From an uncultured Bacteroidales bacterium (GTDB lineage: Bacteria > Bacteroidota > Bacteroidia > Bacteroidales > F082), in assembly GCA_947303085.1 (NCBI GenBank), contig CAMYXP010000001.1, positions 248,001-312,000 on the forward strand: DNA of 64,000 bases. Direction: 5' to 3'. The position numbers were made by a program, and so were the translations under genes. The notes below the pieces were generated by a model. It searched no databases, was not told the origin of the DNA, and saw only the letters and a list, made by a program, of their open reading frames with translations. Of this stretch, positions 25,701-32,834 are shown in pieces (position 1 is the stretch's first letter; the number at the start of each line of letters is the position of its first letter).

Positions 25701-26111
25701 GGTGTGGAAAAGCAAAACTGGTCGGGCGAATTGGACTGGGCGTATGTTTCATATCCTCTGACATCAGGAATGCACGAACTCAGATGGGAGTACACAAAAG
25801 ACGTTTCTGTTTCGAGCGGTTCAGACTGCGCTTGGATCGATAACGTGGCATTCCCGGCTTCGACAATTATCACCAAGGTTGAGACCGTCGTTGAGAAGAA
25901 TGTGGCTGTTTATCCTAACCCAGCCAACGAAGTCTTGAATATCCAACTTGATGATAATCAGACAGATATTGTGCTTTACAATAGCCTCGGACAGGTTGTA
26001 AGAAGAATTGACGGTGTGAGCGGCGGCGTTCAAATCAATGTTTCAGACCTCAACGCAGGATTGTATTTCATTAGAATTGGTGAAGATGTTGAAAAATTTG
26101 TTAAAAAATAA
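22728..26111 (+). CDS. Gingipain-like C25 cysteine peptidase with T9SS sorting domain
   Basis: A 1127-residue secreted peptidase. A signal peptide (KKLTLFVLLSMMSLITFAQ) is followed by a gingipain-type propeptide (to ~residue 200) and a C25 catalytic domain from about NYDVLIITGAQYVDAYNEY (~213). The probable catalytic pair is H449 in YVHHDGHANSG and C484 in HSQGCDCGAF, a spacing close to the His/Cys spacing of gingipains. IPADLYYCGLDGTW is a typical calcium-site region. Two Ig-like segments, a jelly-roll domain (~915-1040) and a type A sorting domain (AVYPNPANEVLNIQ to the end) follow. It is expected to be exported by T9SS and displayed or released for protein degradation. Specificity unknown. 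Confidence 0.92.
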   Translation: MKKLTLFVLLSMMSLITFAQTVEMTYHFDNPKVTELRGYQQISFEGCMQTALAGNPSLPYYAISLMLPQGTEAESIEVELSDFQEVGEAISLFPYQPSRTMNDVGERELVKNEAVYASRGVYPAENHGVVMTQYKNGYGFAFSSFTPVQYIPATGKVMYAKTANVRVNVKASRTDHSEMFWGTQEIKNSVKRLAQNPEMVESYQTRGREVTNYDVLIITGAQYVDAYNEYREYYNSIGLRNEIVTTDAIYSSMTGNDNQDKIRNYIIQEYQNNGIILAVLGGDIDIVPYRGFYCYVTSGGGDQESNNIPADLYYCGLDGTWNDNGNNRYGEPGEDDLLPEIGVCRMSFNNTTDLENMVHKSLTYQQTPVLGEFHKVILAGEHLYDNPTSNGSDYLELLIGTHDDNGYTTVGYPTTYDFTKLYEELGTWSGSALKQAINAGTSYVHHDGHANSGYVAGWYGVSNSDFTGANGVDHNYTFFHSQGCDCGAFDENCILEKMVKIENFAVAVIGNSRYGWFNEGQTEGPGAHLEREMTDAQWGDRMGLLSLAHSEGKCMTAPWVTAPGQWEEGALRWNFYDMNVLGDGAVNVWLDEPFTANVEAPAQIVIGTPSIEVEVTDENGNGLKNYRCLVFVDGEVIAMGATDENGVAEIEFEGGLQMVGEMLMKVTGVNSYPQTLEMMAVPSNTPYIIYDSYTLTNGASQIEFGGEYGFNMTMKNVGSVDANNVTATISCESEYVTISQATASLGNVAGNQSVTINNAFTFNVSDAVPNNTMVRFNISCTDGTETWESHFNARIYAPEFELVSAVLETSTGGALNPGDSGIVHFTLANNGGAAVPSAVFRIFNSHGDISINTTEWTYGEIAAGQEFTADMEFTLSYSVEVGTMYQLFYAAYYGNYMLEDAYYISIGQSMEGFETGDFSAFDWHSVSPIYAWEVTTQNAWQGMYCAKSSAIQDYETSSLYINVIVGTESEISFYFRVSSEHNYDKLYFKIDGVEKQNWSGELDWAYVSYPLTSGMHELRWEYTKDVSVSSGSDCAWIDNVAFPASTIITKVETVVEKNVAVYPNPANEVLNIQLDDNQTDIVLYNSLGQVVRRIDGVSGGVQINVSDLNAGLYFIRIGEDVEKFVKK

Positions 26112-26158
26112 ATTAGTATAATATTTTTGAAAATATTATTGCATTATTAAAAAATTTG

Positions 26159-26166
26159 TATATTTG
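26159..26166 (+). promoter_or_regulatory. -7 box of the small lipoprotein gene
   Basis: TATATTTG in the A/T-rich stretch after the C25 peptidase. The start codon follows 51 bases later, so this gene has its own long leader. Confidence 0.55.
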
Positions 26167-26217
26167 CAATGGTTTTAAACCCTTTTTTCAATAATTACTA
26201 ATTAAAAATTTAACATT

Positions 26218-26658
26218 ATGAAAAGATTAAGTATTATTATTGCAATTTGTGCATTTTCAAGCTTGTTTATGACAAGTTGTGAAACCTATCATCACACAAT
26301 GAGAGAGCCTAACATGTATTTTGAGCTCTACGCAAACAATTTGGAATTGTCAGAACAGTTCACAGCTGAGGCTACAGTAACACGTATCGTTGGTGTTGAT
26401 TGGGAGCGTCTTTTCGGAATTACAAAGACTGGTGAAACAGATGTTACAGCAGTTGCAGCGATTCCAGTTATTGGTGATTACATCAAGAGCAACGGCGCAA
26501 ACCTTGCAATGTATGAGTTAATGGCTCAGAACCCAGGTTACGATGTTGTCGTTTATCCACAGGTTGAGATTCACAAGGTCGCTCCAGTTCTTGGAACAGA
26601 CATTTACTCAACTACAACTTACAAAGTGACAGCTCGTCTTGGTAAGATTAAGAAGTAA
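26218..26658 (+). CDS. Small lipoprotein of unknown function
   Basis: 146 residues with a lipoprotein signal (LFMTSCETYHH, cysteine at 21). The mature part is ~125 residues, mixed alpha/beta, with a TVTRIVGVDWERLFG segment, a glycine/alanine-rich AVAAIPVIGDYIKSNGANLAMYELMAQNPGYDVVVYPQVE, and a repeated pattern of short strands near the end (TTYKVTARLGKIKK). I do not recognise a specific family; similar small lipoproteins in Bacteroidota have no assigned role. It has its own promoter and ends at a strong terminator, so it is monocistronic. Confidence 0.8.
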   Translation: MKRLSIIIAICAFSSLFMTSCETYHHTMREPNMYFELYANNLELSEQFTAEATVTRIVGVDWERLFGITKTGETDVTAVAAIPVIGDYIKSNGANLAMYELMAQNPGYDVVVYPQVEIHKVAPVLGTDIYSTTTYKVTARLGKIKK

Positions 26659-26687
26659 TCATTAACATCTTGATGGTGTTTAAAGAG

Positions 26688-26714
26688 AAAGGACGATTTT
26701 AATCGTCCTTTTTT
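26688..26714. terminator. Bidirectional intrinsic terminator
   Basis: Stem AAAGGACGATT / AATCGTCCTTT with a TT loop, followed by T-runs (and A-runs on the other side). It separates the convergent lipoprotein and hslR genes. The hslR stop codon (26701-26699) lies in its loop. Confidence 0.88.
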
Positions 26715-27082
26715 AGTTTGTCAAGAATCCTTCGGTCTTTCTTGGTGGGTCGTCCTGCGCCTCGGTCGCGGTATTCGGCTTTGTAGGCGTGCATGAACTC
26801 GATGCGTTCGTATTCCTCTGTCGGCGTGCGGTCGATGTATATGTTCGGGACGTCTTTGGGCGACACGCGGCTCTTCGGGATGCTTACGACCTCGACCACC
26901 TTATGCAGTTGCCCGAGCTGAACGGCAATGGTCTCGCCGACCTTCACGTCGTGCGAGGGCTTCATCGAGCCGTCGTTCACTTTCACCTTGCCTCCTTTGC
27001 ACGCATCGGCAGCAAGAGTGCGGGTCTTGAAAAGCCTCGCGCACCAAAGCCATTTATCGATTCTTAATTCTTCGTTGTCCAT
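26699..27082 (-). CDS. hslR: S4-domain RNA-binding heat-shock protein Hsp15
   Basis: HslR/Hsp15 binds stalled 50S subunits carrying peptidyl-tRNA and helps recycle them. The 127-residue product begins with a compact S4 domain: LRIDKWLWCARLFKTRTLAADACKGGKVKVNDG (residues 6-38). It ends in a basic tail, RGAGRPTKKDRRILDKLKK. Length and motif order match the family. The gene lies downstream of der on the same strand; a fold-back GCCAATA array separates them. Confidence 0.93.
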   Translation of the reverse strand: MDNEELRIDKWLWCARLFKTRTLAADACKGGKVKVNDGSMKPSHDVKVGETIAVQLGQLHKVVEVVSIPKSRVSPKDVPNIYIDRTPTEEYERIEFMHAYKAEYRDRGAGRPTKKDRRILDKLKKDD

Positions 27083-27088
27083 TTTATC

Positions 27089-27159
27089 GGCTATTGGCTA
27101 TTGGCCGTTGGCCATTGGCAAGAATAAAAAAGCCAATAGCTAAAAGCCAAAAGCCAAAG
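27089..27159. repeat. Fold-back heptamer array (GCTATTG / GCCAATA)
   Basis: Left half reads as successive 7-base units GCTATTG, GCTATTG, GCCGTTG, GCCATTG. After an A-rich spacer the right half has GCCAATA, GCTAAAA, GCCAAAA, GCCAAAG. The halves are partly reverse-complementary and could form a hairpin between der and hslR. Confidence 0.78.
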
Positions 27160-27160
27160 T

Positions 27161-28468
27161 TTATTTTTCTCGGAAAAATAATTGTATCGGAACGCCGTGG
27201 AAGTCCCAAATGCTGCGAATCTTGTTCTCCAGGAATCGGACGTAGTTGTCTTTCACATCCTTCGGCAGGTTGCAGAAGAAAATGAACTGTGGGGTAGGAC
27301 TCTTGAGCTGTGTTATGTACTTGATTTTCAAGTATCTGCCACGTGATGCGATTTGTGGTGGCTGGCTGTTGATGATCTCGAGCATGGTGTCGTTGAGCTC
27401 GCGCACCGAAATCTTGCGTTCTCGGTTTTCGTAGACTTTCTGCGCCATTTCAAGAACCTTGAATGTCCTTTGACGGTTGATGGCCGAGGTGAAGATGATA
27501 GGATAATCGGTAAACGGAGCCGTTTTCTCACGAATCATGTTCTCGAACTGAAGGTGGGTGTTGCTGTCTTTCTCCACCAAATCCCATTTGTTCACTACCA
27601 AAACGAGGCCTTTCTTGTTTCTCTCGATGAGTCTCAAGATGTTCATATCCTGTGCCTCGAAGCCTTCGGTGGCGTCGATAATCAGGATGGCGACGTCGCA
27701 TTCCTCAATGGCACGGATGGAGCGCATCACCGAGTAAAACTCGATGTTTTCGTAGACCTTGCTTTTCTTGCGCAGACCGGCAGTGTCGACGAGCATGAAG
27801 TCCATGCCGAAGGCGTTGAAACGTGTGTTGTTGCTGTCGCGTGTCGTACCCGCGATGTTGGTCACGATGTTTCTCTCCTGTCCAAGAAATGCGTTGATCA
27901 TCGACGATTTTCCGACGTTAGGACGACCGACGACAGCGAATCTCGGTAAATCGGAATAGTCTTCCGTAGTGTCGTTTGGCAGATATTTCACCACTTCGTC
28001 GAGGAGCTCGCCAGTGCCAGTGCCTGTCATTGCTGAGAAAGGATAAATCTCGCCCAGTCCGAGGGCGTAAAACTCCGCCGCCTCGCCGAACTTGCTCGGG
28101 ATGTCGGTCTTGTTAACGCCGAGGAACACTTTTTTCTTGCATTTACGCAGAATCAGCGCCACATCTTCGTCCAAGACATGCACTCCGGCTTGTCCGTCGA
28201 CCACAAAAATAATGACGTCGGCCTCGTCAATTGCCAAATCGACTTGTTTTCTGATCTCTTCTTCAAAAATATCGTCCGATCCTACCACATAACCGCCGGT
28301 GTCGATGACGGTGAACGACTTTCCGTTCCAGTCGCTGTGTCCGTAATGGCGGTCGCGGGTCACGCCGCTGCTTTCCTCCACAATGGCCTGACGTTTCTGC
28401 ACCAATCGGTTGAATAACGTGGATTTTCCAACGTTCGGACGGCCTACTATTGCTACTATATTACTCAT
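27161..28468 (-). CDS. der: Ribosome-assembly GTPase Der (EngA)
   Basis: Der has two GTPase domains in tandem and is required for 50S subunit assembly. The 435-residue protein shows the first P-loop GRPNVGKSTLF (residues 8-18), DTGGY and NKTD, the second P-loop GRPNVGKSSMI near 181-191, DTAGLRKKSKV and NKWDL. A C-terminal KH-like domain follows (ISVRELNDTMLEII, LKIKYITQLKSPTPQFIFFCN). Complete and typical. It lies 36 bases downstream of era, with a short TTATCC-type array between, on the same strand. Confidence 0.97.
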   Translation of the reverse strand: MSNIVAIVGRPNVGKSTLFNRLVQKRQAIVEESSGVTRDRHYGHSDWNGKSFTVIDTGGYVVGSDDIFEEEIRKQVDLAIDEADVIIFVVDGQAGVHVLDEDVALILRKCKKKVFLGVNKTDIPSKFGEAAEFYALGLGEIYPFSAMTGTGTGELLDEVVKYLPNDTTEDYSDLPRFAVVGRPNVGKSSMINAFLGQERNIVTNIAGTTRDSNNTRFNAFGMDFMLVDTAGLRKKSKVYENIEFYSVMRSIRAIEECDVAILIIDATEGFEAQDMNILRLIERNKKGLVLVVNKWDLVEKDSNTHLQFENMIREKTAPFTDYPIIFTSAINRQRTFKVLEMAQKVYENRERKISVRELNDTMLEIINSQPPQIASRGRYLKIKYITQLKSPTPQFIFFCNLPKDVKDNYVRFLENKIRSIWDFHGVPIQLFFREK

Positions 28469-28503
28469 AATCTTATCCTTCTTATCCTTTTTTATCCTTT
28501 AAA
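28469..28503. repeat. TTATCC-type array between era and der
   Basis: Three TTATCCTT-like units separated by CTTC and TTTT, directly upstream of the der start codon and directly after the era stop. Same family as 17395-17431. Confidence 0.65.
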
Positions 28504-28504
28504 A

Positions 28505-29386
28505 TTATGCTTCGTATCCAAAATGTTTTAACTCCTCCTCATTATCTCTCCAATCCTTATCGACTTTCACTCGCAAATCCAAGAAAATCTTCTTTCCGAT
28601 GAATTCTTCGATGTCGGCTCTTGACTGTATGCCCACTTTCTTGATTGCGGCACCGCCTTTGCCTATCAAAATGGCTTTTTGCGACTCGCGTGAGGCGTAA
28701 ATCGTCGCTTTGATATTGATCATCTTCGCACTCTCTTCGTATGCATCTACAACCACTTCCACAGAATAAGGAATCTCCTGTTGATAATTCAACAAAATCT
28801 TCTCACGGATGATCTCTGTCACGAAGAAACGCATCGAGCGGTTGGTGAGCTCGTCTTTCGGGAAGTATGGCGGACAAACCGGCAACTTCTCGATGATGCT
28901 CTCGAACACAAATTTGATGTTTGCCTGATGCATTGCCGAAATCGGGAACACTGTCGCCGCAGGAAGCGCGTTTTTCCAGAATTCGACAGCTTTTTCCACG
29001 TCTTCTTGGTTCGAAAGGTCGATTTTATTCAGCAAAACGAACACCGGAACCTCCATTTTCTTGACGCGTTCGATAGTCTCCTCGTCGATTTTCTTGTCGG
29101 TGATGTCGACCACATACAGTATCAAGTCGGCGTCGATAAACGCCACGTTGATGTACTGATTCATGATTTCGTGCATCTTATAGGCCGGATTTTTGATGAT
29201 TCCAGGGGTGTCGGAGAACACAATCTGGAAGTCGTCTCCGTTCACAATGCCCAAAATGCGGTGTCTTGTCGTCTGTGCCTTCGACGTGATGATGCTTATT
29301 TTCTCGCCCACCAAGTCGTTCATCAGCGTTGATTTTCCGACGTTTGGCTTGCCAATGATGTTGACGTAACCTGCTTTATGATCCAT
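28505..29386 (-). CDS. era: Ribosome-maturation GTPase Era
   Basis: Era binds the 3' end of 16S rRNA during 30S maturation. The 293-residue protein has the P-loop GKPNVGKSTLM (residues 12-22), DTPGI, NKID (near 121-124) and a C-terminal type 2 KH domain with ILIGKGGAAIKKVGIQSRADIE. All are in the expected order. Followed on the same strand by der, giving a pair of ribosome GTPases. A tRNA gene starts divergently 83 bases from its start. Confidence 0.97.
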   Translation of the reverse strand: MDHKAGYVNIIGKPNVGKSTLMNDLVGEKISIITSKAQTTRHRILGIVNGDDFQIVFSDTPGIIKNPAYKMHEIMNQYINVAFIDADLILYVVDITDKKIDEETIERVKKMEVPVFVLLNKIDLSNQEDVEKAVEFWKNALPAATVFPISAMHQANIKFVFESIIEKLPVCPPYFPKDELTNRSMRFFVTEIIREKILLNYQQEIPYSVEVVVDAYEESAKMINIKATIYASRESQKAILIGKGGAAIKKVGIQSRADIEEFIGKKIFLDLRVKVDKDWRDNEEELKHFGYEA

Positions 29387-29422
29387 ATTTTACAAATATT
29401 TCAAAAAATTTTCAAAAAACAC

Positions 29423-29453
29423 TTGACACGAGAGCAAAAATGTTGTATTTTTG
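29423..29453 (+). promoter_or_regulatory. Promoter of the initiator tRNA gene
   Basis: -33 TTG at 29423-29425 and -7 box TATTTTTG at 29446-29453 with a 20-base spacer. The mature tRNA begins 16 bases after the box. Confidence 0.75.
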
Positions 29454-29468
29454 CAGCCCAATTCACGA

Positions 29469-29542
<74 letters not shown>

Positions 29543-29544
29543 CT

Positions 29545-29573
29545 AAAGGAGGTCAAAAGGCCTCCTTTTTTTA
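29545..29573. terminator. Terminator after the initiator tRNA
   Basis: Stem AAAGGAGG / CCTCCTTT with a short loop, then a run of T. It starts 3 bases after the tRNA and also covers the end of the convergent Omp28 gene, whose stop codon is at 29573-29571. Confidence 0.88.
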
Positions 29574-30452
29574 TTTTATCTTTGTCTCAGCAGTCATCAA
29601 CACTTCCTTGGTGTTGTTGTCGCTGATGAAAGCCACGATATAAAACTCGTCGGCATTGTAATCGGTGCTGACTTTGAACTTCATATTCGTGATGAAGTTT
29701 CTTCCAGCAGAGATTGTCTCGGCATTTTCATCCAAAACATTGCCCCATACCTGTCCGTCGGCAGTGCCTCTGAACACATGACGATGCACGTAGTCTTCAG
29801 CATAACCTGCAGGATTCACTGATGTCGGAACTACTTGCTTTCCGATGATGTTGTCTTCCATCATGCAGATAGTAAGACGGACGTCGTTGCTTTCCACATT
29901 TTGCAGGAACTTCGAGTGAACGCTGATTTTCAGCTCTCTTGTCGCATCGTCAAACAGTGTCTTCACGATAAGCCTTACAGGTGCGTCGTTGCCCATAATT
30001 TCATTTACGGCTGTAGTCCATTGTGGGGCGCCTAGAACGCTACCCGTACGGTTAACAATGCCACTAGGATATGCTGCAATGTTGTAATAATCATTCCAAG
30101 TCTTACCGTCGTCGGTTCTGAAGTCAGGGAAGCCTCCGGAAGGACTTTGTTGTGACATGTTACCCGGATTGTTAGGATGTACGCCCAACACCACGAGATG
30201 CTCGCCATACTGTGTTTGAAGATTTGCCGCAATCTCAGCTGCGCCAGGGCAGTTTACGCATTTCACCCCAGTGTAGTCTTCGAGAAGAACAACCACCTTG
30301 CCGTCGAAATTGGTGGTGTCGGCTGCTTCCAATGCGATTGTATCGCTTTGAGAAACAATCGATTCGATGATATAAGGCTCTTTAAGTTTGTTGCACGATG
30401 CCATCGCGATGAGGATCATCATGCTGACTAATAATATCTTATTATTTTTCAT
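29571..30452 (-). CDS. Omp28-related outer-membrane lipoprotein
   Basis: A 293-residue lipoprotein (signal with MASC, cysteine 20). It matches the Omp28 family of Bacteroidota: a thioredoxin-like domain with VVVLLEDYTGVKCVNCPGAAE (CxxC-type motif near residues 64-67) and a C-terminal beta-rich half (DYVHRHVFRGTADGQVWG). In this phylum Omp28 genes are often found beside a TlpA-like thioredoxin and a DUF6029 barrel, as here. A periplasmic or surface redox role is plausible but unproven. The gene ends inside a terminator shared with the tRNA. Confidence 0.9.
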   Translation of the reverse strand: MKNNKILLVSMMILIAMASCNKLKEPYIIESIVSQSDTIALEAADTTNFDGKVVVLLEDYTGVKCVNCPGAAEIAANLQTQYGEHLVVLGVHPNNPGNMSQQSPSGGFPDFRTDDGKTWNDYYNIAAYPSGIVNRTGSVLGAPQWTTAVNEIMGNDAPVRLIVKTLFDDATRELKISVHSKFLQNVESNDVRLTICMMEDNIIGKQVVPTSVNPAGYAEDYVHRHVFRGTADGQVWGNVLDENAETISAGRNFITNMKFKVSTDYNADEFYIVAFISDNNTKEVLMTAETKIK

Positions 30453-30469
30453 ATTTTACTTTTTTTGAG

Positions 30470-30503
30470 ATTTATCCACTCCCTTCGGTCGGTCGAAATG
30501 ACG
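30470..30503. repeat. Decayed arm of the CGTCATTTCGA palindromic element
   Basis: GAGATTTATCCACTCCCTTC followed by GGTCGGTCGAAATGACG resembles the right arms of the elements at 15679-15797 and 40485-40591. It lies just after the DUF6029 stop codon, between that gene and Omp28. Only one arm is left and it is degenerate. Confidence 0.55.
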
Positions 30504-30510
30504 AGGAACC

Positions 30511-32259
30511 TTAGAATGATGTTGTAATTGTTAACGATAAACCACTTGAGGCCGGCACGGCTCGGCAGACGCCTCCTACGCACACCAGACCTTCACTCTG
30601 ACGGCCGCCGCTGAGGGCGATACGTGTCTGATCTTTGATGTAACCTATTGATCCTGTGAAGTAATGGTCGCGTTTCTCGGCTATCGGGTTGCCGTAGTTG
30701 TATTTGTCGGCTACTGAAACAAACCACTTCGGTGCAATGGTGTATTCAACCAAAAATGCCATCCAGTTGCCGCGTTTGTTGTAGTTATCCTCATAAATAG
30801 GGTCAATTTCCTGATCCATGCCGACGTTGTCCCACATGTGCTGTAATTCGACGCGAACGCTGTGTTTCTTGTTGATTTTATAAATCACCTCGCCAAAAGC
30901 GAAATGTGCTTCCACCGGCTCGGCCATAGGATGACCTTCGATGGTTTCCATGTCATAATAAAGGTTGATGTACATCAAGGTGAGATTCCATTTGGCGCTG
31001 ATCTTCTTCTCGATCTCGAAGTTGAAATCACGATAGAACATGCGGTCGCCGATGGCAAAGAACGACGAAGTGTAACCTTTTGTACCTGGTTGGTTTATCA
31101 TATTCACTCCGTCCACGTTGATGGAGTCGCGTTTGATATCGTTCACCTGACTGTAGTTGAATGCGAGCTTGGTGCCGTATTTTCCGCCGAGGAGAGTCTT
31201 CTTCGGGATGGTGTAGTTAACCTGGAACTGTATTCCCATCTCGCCCAACGGCTGCGTGGCATACGAGAACATCGATGGCAGGCTGTGGGTGTGGGTGTAG
31301 TTGAGCGGCGGGATGAATCCGATGTCGAGGTCGTTCTGTGTGGCGAGACGGTTCGACTTGAAGCTCATGTTGTCGACGCGTTTCACCTGAAGCACCATGC
31401 CGAGTCCTTTCTGTGAATACGACAATGATGCCAGCAATTCCTGACCTTCGTTGTAGATGTAGTTGTTGAAACTTGACGGGTCGTTGATTTTGCGCGCGTA
31501 CTCTGTCGAGAAGCCGAAGCGGCCGTATCCGAGGTTCATTCTTCCGGAGTATGCCGCCACGTTTTGTGGCATTATCAAGTCAATGTCGCCAACGTGAAGC
31601 TTGCTGTCGGCCTCGTATTTGCTCACGAAGCTGGCTCCCAATGCGGCGCGGAACTTGCTGCCGTTCAGCGAAGTGATGCTGCTGTTGAGATCCCATTCGC
31701 CATCGATGCCGCGAACGAGTCCGCGTTCCTCAGCTGCCGACACGTTATCGTATTTTGCCCAGTAAAGACGCTGTTTTCCGTAGATTCCCTTGATGGTGAC
31801 TCCGTCGTACGGACGGAACACTGCACGGATGCCTCGCAACGAATTGTCGAAACCCAAAGTCCATTCCTCGTAAGTTCTGAAGACCAAGCCGTTGCCAAAC
31901 TGGTCGTAGATGTCGCCCACTGTAACACCGATGGTACCGTTGTCGTAGGTGGCGAAGAAGTTGGCGACGCCCATGCCTTTCACTCTGCTGTCGAAGCCCG
32001 ACATAGGAGTGGTTTGATAAGCCTCAAAACGCATGCCTGCGGTGAAGTTTCCGAGCTGATACTGGAGCTTGCCGAAGCCGTAGGCGCCGAAGCTCTCACC
32101 GTTGATATCCTCCTCGGTGATGCCTATGCCCTTGTCTTCCCAATAGTAGTTCCCGTCAATCTGGAAACTGCCGCTCACCTTCGACTTGGTGAGGAAATCT
32201 TGGCCATATATCGCCGTCGCACAGAGCACCAAGGCAATTAATAATGTTAATCTTTTCAT
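30511..32259 (-). CDS. DUF6029 outer-membrane protein
   Basis: About 582 residues with a signal peptide (KRLTLLIALVLCATAIYGQ) and a body rich in alternating aromatic strands ending in a terminal phenylalanine (SGLSLTITTSF), as expected for an outer-membrane beta-barrel. It matches DUF6029, a Bacteroidota-specific family with no known function. ATG at 32259 is preferred; an upstream in-frame TTG would put charged residues before the signal. Flanked by Omp28 downstream and a TlpA-like thioredoxin upstream, all on one strand, suggesting a functional trio at the envelope. Confidence 0.85.
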   Translation of the reverse strand: MKRLTLLIALVLCATAIYGQDFLTKSKVSGSFQIDGNYYWEDKGIGITEEDINGESFGAYGFGKLQYQLGNFTAGMRFEAYQTTPMSGFDSRVKGMGVANFFATYDNGTIGVTVGDIYDQFGNGLVFRTYEEWTLGFDNSLRGIRAVFRPYDGVTIKGIYGKQRLYWAKYDNVSAAEERGLVRGIDGEWDLNSSITSLNGSKFRAALGASFVSKYEADSKLHVGDIDLIMPQNVAAYSGRMNLGYGRFGFSTEYARKINDPSSFNNYIYNEGQELLASLSYSQKGLGMVLQVKRVDNMSFKSNRLATQNDLDIGFIPPLNYTHTHSLPSMFSYATQPLGEMGIQFQVNYTIPKKTLLGGKYGTKLAFNYSQVNDIKRDSINVDGVNMINQPGTKGYTSSFFAIGDRMFYRDFNFEIEKKISAKWNLTLMYINLYYDMETIEGHPMAEPVEAHFAFGEVIYKINKKHSVRVELQHMWDNVGMDQEIDPIYEDNYNKRGNWMAFLVEYTIAPKWFVSVADKYNYGNPIAEKRDHYFTGSIGYIKDQTRIALSGGRQSEGLVCVGGVCRAVPASSGLSLTITTSF

Positions 32260-32264
32260 TCTTA

Positions 32265-32325
32265 AAACTTTCAACTTTAAACTTTTAAACTACTCTAAAC
32301 TCTACACTCTCAACCCTAAACTATT
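32265..32325. repeat. Heptamer-type array (AACTTTA / AAACTCT)
   Basis: Units of about 7 bases: AACTTTC, AACTTTA, AACTTTT, then CTAAACT and ACACTCT variants. It is the inverse-orientation relative of the array at 5692-5758. The stop codon of the TlpA gene (TAG, 32323-32321) is at its edge. Nothing coding is seen here. Confidence 0.68.
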
Positions 32326-32815
32326 TAGAAATCTTAAGGATTTCCTGATACAAATCTTCTTCGCCGCCGTCGAGATATCCCGTATGCTGCCAAACGATCT
32401 TGCCGTCACCGTCAAAGAGGAAGGTATGAGGCGGGTTGCTGACGTTCATGGCACGTGCCAAATCCTTGTTCACGTCGAGCAAAATCTCGAAAGGCCAGCC
32501 CTTACCGTCAACGAAAGGTCTTATCTTCGCTGTTGAACGCGCGTCGTCGATTGACACTGAGAAAATCTTCACGCCGGTTTCCTCTACCCAGTCGTCGTAA
32601 ACCTCAGTGAGGGCGTTGTGTTCCTTCACGCACGGTCCGCACCATGTTGCCCAGAATGTCATCACGAATGGCTTGCCGTCGTTGTTAATCTCAGCGACGT
32701 TAACCGACTGACCGTCAAGATTTTTCAATGTGATATTCGGTAAATCCGACTTGTTTTGGGCGTTCAAGCCGAAAAACATGAAACCGAAAAGTAAGAATGC
32801 AAATAATTTTTTCAT
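32321..32815 (-). CDS. TlpA-like thioredoxin-fold protein
   Basis: About 164 residues: signal peptide (KKLFAFLLFGFMFFGLNAQ) then a TlpA/ResA-type thioredoxin domain with the active site WATWCGPC and the cis-proline region NPPHTFLFDGDGKIVW. It would work as a periplasmic thiol-disulphide reductase. The start ATG at 32815 gives a proper signal peptide; the upstream in-frame extension does not. It stands upstream of DUF6029 and Omp28, the latter with its own CxxC, so the three may share a redox or lipoprotein-maturation task. Confidence 0.92.
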   Translation of the reverse strand: MKKLFAFLLFGFMFFGLNAQNKSDLPNITLKNLDGQSVNVAEINNDGKPFVMTFWATWCGPCVKEHNALTEVYDDWVEETGVKIFSVSIDDARSTAKIRPFVDGKGWPFEILLDVNKDLARAMNVSNPPHTFLFDGDGKIVWQHTGYLDGGEEDLYQEILKISK

Positions 32816-32834
32816 GGTATAAATTTTTAAATGA

